From Candidatus Coatesiibacteriota bacterium (GTDB lineage: Bacteria > RBG-13-66-14), in contig WJMB01000303.1 in assembly GCA_014728185.1 (NCBI GenBank), forward strand, positions 1 to 9,979: a stretch of DNA of 9,979 bases, given 5' to 3'. Each line of letters starts with the position of its first letter. Position 1 is the first letter of the stretch. Of the stretch, positions 6,449-9,979 are shown piece by piece. Both the position numbers and the translations under genes were made by a program. The notes below the pieces were generated by a model that saw only the letters and a list, made by a program, of their open reading frames with translations, searched no databases and had not been told where the DNA came from.

Positions 6449-9400
6449 CGAGCTCACCTCCCCGTTCTCCGGCGGCGCTGATCAGCCTGCGGAAGAGAAA
6501 GTCGTCATCGCAGATCGGCCCGTAGGAGCAGTAGGAGCAGGTTTTCTCATCATGCGTCGAGAGTGGGTGGAAGACACCGCGGCGCATCGCCTCCAGCAGC
6601 TTGAGGGTGACTTCGGTGAAAAACTCCAGCCGCTCCTCGCCGGCGGCGGGATCGTAGATGATTTTTTTCCCCGCCTTTGTCAAGGCCAGCATCTCGTGCA
6701 GCACGCCGGCGTTGTATTTCAACTGCTTGGGATCGTCGGCGGGCAGATTGTAGCTTTTCTCGTGGAGACTTATCACGGCGGCGCGCAGGCCCGTCGTACC
6801 ACCGAAGTGGCGCCGGGCGGCCAGGGCGTAGAGCGGCAACTGGAGATTTCTCAGCCTGTGGACCCCGAAGGTGCGGCTCTGTTTCAGGCTGTTCGGCGAC
6901 GAGGTCTTGTAGTCGTAGACGGCCAGCAAGTCGCGCTCCGGATCGTGGTCCACTCGATCGATACGCCCGCGCAGGCGCAGTTCGCCGATCTCCAGGGGTT
7001 CGCCCTCCCGGCCGCCGAAGGCGAACTCGACGCGCTCGGGCAGGGTACCGATCAGCTCGCGCTGGGCGTAGAGCGCCCCCTTGAGCACCCCGAAGGGCGG
7101 TGGACGCTCCGGCTCCTCCAGGCCGTCGACCAACTCACGGCGCTGGGCGTCCAGGGCCGCCCCGGCACCGTTGAGGCCCCGGCGGATCTGCTCCGCCGGT
7201 CCCGGTGAATCGGCGGCGTCGATCAGGCCGGCCTCGACGAAGGCTTGGGCGGCGCAGTCCAGCATCCGCTCGCAGTCGGCGGTCCAGCTATCCGCCGAGA
7301 CCGGTTTCTCCTCGCGGGGGGACAGGATCCAGCGGCCTCCGCGCTGACAACCGGCGAAGAAGAACTCCAGGGCGCGGTGGGTCAGGGTGCCGATCACCGA
7401 GGCCTCGGCCTCGTCGCTGACCCGGGGCAGCTCGGCCAACCCCAGCAGCCGCGAGAAGTAGTAACGCCGGGGGCAGGCCAGGTAATCCTCCAGCGAGGTC
7501 ACCGGCAGCTCGCTGCGCTCGTCGACGCCGGGCACCCGGGGCAGCAAAGCGGGATCTACCGCGCCTTCGTAGACGGTGAAGCCGGACTCGTCGGCCGCCG
7601 CAAGACGCCGGACGCAGAGCTCCAGCGTCTCCCGGCGCGCCCCGGGAACGCCGGGGTCGTCCGGAGCCAGGGCGAGGAGCTCCTCGGGCGAGGTCGGCCG
7701 CCCGGCGGGATGTCGGGGCGGCGCGGCGCCGACCAGCTCGAGCAGGTCGTCCACGGGCGGTGCCGGTCGGGCCTCCTCGGCGCCGATGACACCGGGAAAG
7801 GACAGGTGAACCGCCTCGGCGCGACGCAACAGCCGGGCCAGCAGGTGCAGGGACTCGTCGTGGGCGTCGAGCTCTCCGGCCAGGCGGCCCACCAGGCCGG
7901 TCTCGTTGCGGGCGGGGAAGGCCTCGTTGATCAGACCGAGGACGAAGACCTCGCGGGGCGCCCAACCGCGCAGACCCGCCAGGTCGCTGATCGTCACACC
8001 GGCGTCGGGACCGGGGATGCGCACCGAACGGGCCGCCAGCTCCTCCTCCACTAGACGGCGCAGTTGCTCGACGCCGCGCAGCGGGCTCCCCAGTCCGACG
8101 CGGGCGAACTCGGCAACCCCGCGCACGGCCTCCCAGACCGAGCGCAGCTCGAGCAGGGCGCGGCTGACCGCCTCGGCGCGGCGACGCTCGATGACCGCGG
8201 AGTCGGGACCCACGTCGCGGGTGCGCTCGTGGAGCCGCGCCAGGACACGGCGTTGCAGATTGTGGGTGAAACGGCGCTCCTCGAGCAGCTCCAGGCAATC
8301 CTCGAGCAGTCCGCCGGCCTCCCGGCCGGGATCGCGCAGCCCCTCGATGCGTTCCAGCTCTTCGATGACGGCGACAAGCTGGAAAAGCTGCAACCGCACG
8401 CGCTCGACGCCGCCCTCGACGGCCAGGAACTCGGATTCCTCGCGACCGTCGCGCAGCGCCCGGCGACGCAGCCGGTTGAGCACCGGGATCAGCCAAGCCT
8501 GGTTGAGCCGTTCGGCGACCTCCAACCGCTCCTCCCAGCCCCGGGGCAGTCCGCTGAGGTTGGCCTTGCGGGCCAGCAGGTCGAAATCGCCCATGTCCAA
8601 ACGCTCGCGCCGGGGAGCCCGATCTGTCCAGAAGTCGGCGGGATCGACACCCGACGGCGCCGGCGGGAGGTACTGGGCGAAGGGCGCCAGTCGTTGACGC
8701 ACCAAGGCGGGTTCGGGAAGGCGCGGCGGGGTCAGGGCGGGGTGACCCAGGAAGGCGTGGAGCTCGGCCCGTCCGGGGCGCTGAAGCAGGTCGAAGAGAG
8801 CCCGCACGACCTGGGCCGGCGTTCCCGCAGAGAGGGACTCACCGGCGGGCAGTTTGAACGGAACGCCCCGCTCGGCGAACTCCGCCGAAAGCAGAGCCGT
8901 GTAGGGCGCCAGCTCCGGAACCGCCACGACGAAGCCCTCGGCGGGCTCGCCTTCGGCGCAGCGACGTTTGATCTCCCGGACGACGCGGCGCACCTCGTCC
9001 AGGGGGTCCACCGCGCGCCAGGCCGTTACACCCTCCGGGGCCGCTTCCGGCCGGGGACCGCCGTCGAAGAGCCAGTTGATCAAATCGGTCCGTCCGGGAC
9101 GGGTTTCGTCAAAGACCACCGCTTCGCCGAAGAGCTCCGTCAGCAAGCGCTGCGTCGGAGCCAGACAGCGCGTTGAGGGTTTTTCAACGGCACTATCCAG
9201 CTCCGGTTCGATTACGACATCCAGCCGCAAGACCTCGCTCAAGGCGCGCGTGAATCGCCGCTGCGCCGGGGTCAGGTGATCGGGCAGCAGCAACGTCGCT
9301 CGGGAGGGCGGCTCGAATTCGCCGCTTTCAATCAACGCCGCGGCGCGTTCCAGACGCTCGAAGCGCTCCTCGACGCCCAACTCGGCGAGGCGGTTGTTGC

Positions 9401-9818
9401 GCAGCTCCAACAGGCGGCGCAAATCCCGCAGCTTGAATGACTCGCCGGACGGAAACTCGGCCTGCAGCAGGCGGCGCAGGGTCTGGGCCGCCACCGCCGC
9501 GATGCCCTCCAGCGCCGCCGGCCCCTCCGCGACGAAGCGACCCAGGTAGGGCAGCTCCCCGGCGTGGCGCCGCAGCAGGCCGGTGATGATCAGCACCGGC
9601 TCACCACGACGCAGCAGACGGGGACCACCGGATGACTGCCGCACCACCCGCTCCGCCGCCTCGTCCAGGCCGAGCACGCTCCAGCCCGGCTGCAGACCAC
9701 CGCCGGCCGACTCGGACAGCAACCGCCGACGGACCGGACCCGTACCCGCCAGCAGCCAGTGCTCACCGGCCTCGCCCCGCCCCGGCACCTGGTCCAATAA
9801 ACGCTTCCGCTTCTCCAT
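6426..9818 (-). CDS. addB: AddB-type helicase-like/iron-sulfur nuclease subunit
   Basis: This 1130-residue protein is the partner of AddA. The family is a helicase-fold scaffold with a second nuclease that cuts the other strand, and it is linked to Chi recognition. The N-terminus is helicase-like but lacks a usable Walker A: where GxGKT is expected it reads AGTGPVRRR (24-32). A RecC/AddB-type segment is present (VTISDLAGLRGW...VFVLGLINEAFP, 608-635). The C-terminal nuclease is intact: GTLTH (His814), GRID (Asp954), YDYK (Asp969, Lys971) and QLPLYAL (Gln993). Cys782 together with Cys1094/1097/1103 (CxxCx5C) should hold a 4Fe-4S cluster. I chose the ATG at 9818 because GGAAGGAGGA lies right before it; an in-phase ATG at 9860 sits inside an inverted repeat and has no ribosome binding site. 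The gene is first in the addB-addA operon, the order also seen in Bacillus. The name is confident at family level; sequence alone does not show Chi specificity. Confidence 0.9.
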   Translation of the reverse strand: MEKRKRLLDQVPGRGEAGEHWLLAGTGPVRRRLLSESAGGGLQPGWSVLGLDEAAERVVRQSSGGPRLLRRGEPVLIITGLLRRHAGELPYLGRFVAEGPAALEGIAAVAAQTLRRLLQAEFPSGESFKLRDLRRLLELRNNRLAELGVEERFERLERAAALIESGEFEPPSRATLLLPDHLTPAQRRFTRALSEVLRLDVVIEPELDSAVEKPSTRCLAPTQRLLTELFGEAVVFDETRPGRTDLINWLFDGGPRPEAAPEGVTAWRAVDPLDEVRRVVREIKRRCAEGEPAEGFVVAVPELAPYTALLSAEFAERGVPFKLPAGESLSAGTPAQVVRALFDLLQRPGRAELHAFLGHPALTPPRLPEPALVRQRLAPFAQYLPPAPSGVDPADFWTDRAPRRERLDMGDFDLLARKANLSGLPRGWEERLEVAERLNQAWLIPVLNRLRRRALRDGREESEFLAVEGGVERVRLQLFQLVAVIEELERIEGLRDPGREAGGLLEDCLELLEERRFTHNLQRRVLARLHERTRDVGPDSAVIERRRAEAVSRALLELRSVWEAVRGVAEFARVGLGSPLRGVEQLRRLVEEELAARSVRIPGPDAGVTISDLAGLRGWAPREVFVLGLINEAFPARNETGLVGRLAGELDAHDESLHLLARLLRRAEAVHLSFPGVIGAEEARPAPPVDDLLELVGAAPPRHPAGRPTSPEELLALAPDDPGVPGARRETLELCVRRLAAADESGFTVYEGAVDPALLPRVPGVDERSELPVTSLEDYLACPRRYYFSRLLGLAELPRVSDEAEASVIGTLTHRALEFFFAGCQRGGRWILSPREEKPVSADSWTADCERMLDCAAQAFVEAGLIDAADSPGPAEQIRRGLNGAGAALDAQRRELVDGLEEPERPPPFGVLKGALYAQRELIGTLPERVEFAFGGREGEPLEIGELRLRGRIDRVDHDPERDLLAVYDYKTSSPNSLKQSRTFGVHRLRNLQLPLYALAARRHFGGTTGLRAAVISLHEKSYNLPADDPKQLKYNAGVLHEMLALTKAGKKIIYDPAAGEERLEFFTEVTLKLLEAMRRGVFHPLSTHDEKTCSYCSYGPICDDDFLFRRLISAAGERGGELDGGTGTE
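6453..6460 (-). promoter_or_regulatory. Perfect ribosome binding site that decides the addA start
   Basis: On the minus strand the eight bases GGAGGTGA are fully complementary to the end of 16S rRNA and lie five bases before the ATG at 6448. The site lies inside the region just before the addB stop, so addA can load its own ribosomes while addB is still being translated. The GTG within the site is the alternative start I reject. Confidence 0.85.
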
Positions 9819-9837
9819 CGTCCTCCTTCCAGACTCA

Positions 9838-9846
9838 ATAATAACA
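9838..9846 (-). promoter_or_regulatory. Possible extended -10 promoter for addB-addA
   Basis: Read on the minus strand the bases are TGTTATTAT: an extended-10 TG, one base, then TATTAT, five of six to the -10 consensus. No clear -35 box is present 17 bases upstream; that space is filled by the inverted repeat at 9848-9872. A start near 9831 would give a leader of only about a dozen bases containing the ribosome binding site. It is also simply an AT-rich tail after a stem, so confidence is modest. Confidence 0.3.
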
Positions 9847-9847
9847 G

Positions 9848-9872
9848 AACCGCCCGACATAGTCGGACGGTT
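9848..9872. repeat. 25-base inverted repeat upstream of addB
   Basis: Two 11-base arms (AACCGCCCGAC and GTCGGACGGTT) flank ATA. As DNA they have one mismatch; as minus-strand RNA that mismatch becomes a G-U pair, so the stem is unbroken, and it is followed by a U-rich CUGUUAUUAUU. Three readings fit: a terminator for a gene entering from the right, an operator over the -35 region of addB, or an upstream activator site about 120 bases before the sigma-54 start. The repeat itself is certain; its role is not. Confidence 0.6.
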
Positions 9873-9954
9873 TATTCGAATCGATCCCCGCGACCTCGAC
9901 CCGCGGCGCCGCTAAACCATATCAATCATGACCGGTGTGGCGACGGCGCGGCGC

Positions 9955-9970
9955 TGGCACGTTTCTTGCG
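9955..9970 (+). promoter_or_regulatory. Sigma-54 (-24/-12) promoter pointing out of the window
   Basis: TGGCAC (9955-9960), five bases, then TTGC (9966-9969) matches the sigma-54 consensus TGGCAC-N5-TTGC, with the required ten bases between the GG and GC pairs. The following base is G rather than the usual A/T. Transcription would start near 9980 and run into a gene beyond the window, divergent from addB. Sigma-54 promoters need an AAA+ activator bound upstream; the inverted repeat at 9848-9872 is well placed for one. Confidence 0.55.
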
Positions 9971-9979
9971 GAAGTGGCC

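Noticed and set aside
3674..6481. 935-residue open frame antisense to addA
   Set aside because: It mirrors the GC-rich third positions of addA. The product is low-complexity in Gly, Gln, Val and Ala with no recognisable motif, while the opposite strand has every UvrD motif.
7245..8054. 269-residue plus-strand frame and its neighbours over addB
   Set aside because: The composition is that of an antisense frame, and addB motifs run through the whole region on the other strand.
9819..9860. 14-residue N-terminal extension of AddB
   Set aside because: The ATG at 9860 lies in the loop of an inverted repeat and has no ribosome binding site, whereas the ATG at 9818 has a strong one.
9869..9918. tRNA-like element (GGTTTA...TAAACC arms with a TTCGAA loop)
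   Set aside because: It is only about 50 bases long, with no proper T-stem, anticodon arm or D-arm.
9873..9979. End of a leftward coding sequence entering from the right edge
   Set aside because: All three minus-strand frames are open for 17 or more codons before a stop, which is too short to judge, and the sigma-54 site suggests a rightward gene instead.

Overview
The window is GC-rich, densely coding bacterial DNA. It carries five confident protein genes, one probable small gene and several regulatory sites. The organism looks like a Gram-negative (didermic) bacterium: there is an LptE-type lipoprotein for lipopolysaccharide export, an AddAB-type (not RecBCD-type) double-strand-break nuclease-helicase, and a good sigma-54 promoter. 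Coding sequences strongly favour G or C at third positions. I cannot assign a phylum. A GC-rich, mostly uncultured lineage is an inference, not something the sequence proves.

Layout. Positions 1-51 hold only the sequence downstream of lptE, and I see nothing in them. Positions 52-1258 are a two-gene minus-strand operon, rdgB then lptE: nucleotide-pool sanitation followed by an outer-membrane LPS assembly lipoprotein. Positions 1259-1583 are a divergent intergenic region with a near-perfect sigma-70 promoter pointing right and a long, partly structured leader. Positions 1584-2684 are a plus-strand operon of three small genes: a zinc-ribbon/HTH regulator of the DUF2089 type, an unrecognised 58-residue protein, and a small protein with an N-terminal SHOCT-like helical module. 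The operon ends in a strong stem-loop at 2711-2748. Positions 2795-9818 are the convergent minus-strand addB-addA operon, with the two genes overlapping by 23 bases. Positions 9819-9979 are an upstream region with a 25-base inverted repeat, a possible extended -10 promoter for addB and a sigma-54 promoter pointing right, out of the window.

How the genes work together. AddA (UvrD-type helicase plus nuclease) and AddB (helicase-like scaffold plus iron-sulfur nuclease) should form one heterodimer that resects broken DNA ends for RecA. RdgB and LptE are housekeeping and share only a transcript. The middle operon is the least understood part. Its first and third proteins carry the same short helical motif, which suggests a regulator and a partner that work together, but the function is unknown.

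No rRNA, tRNA, CRISPR array, insertion sequence or phage gene was seen.
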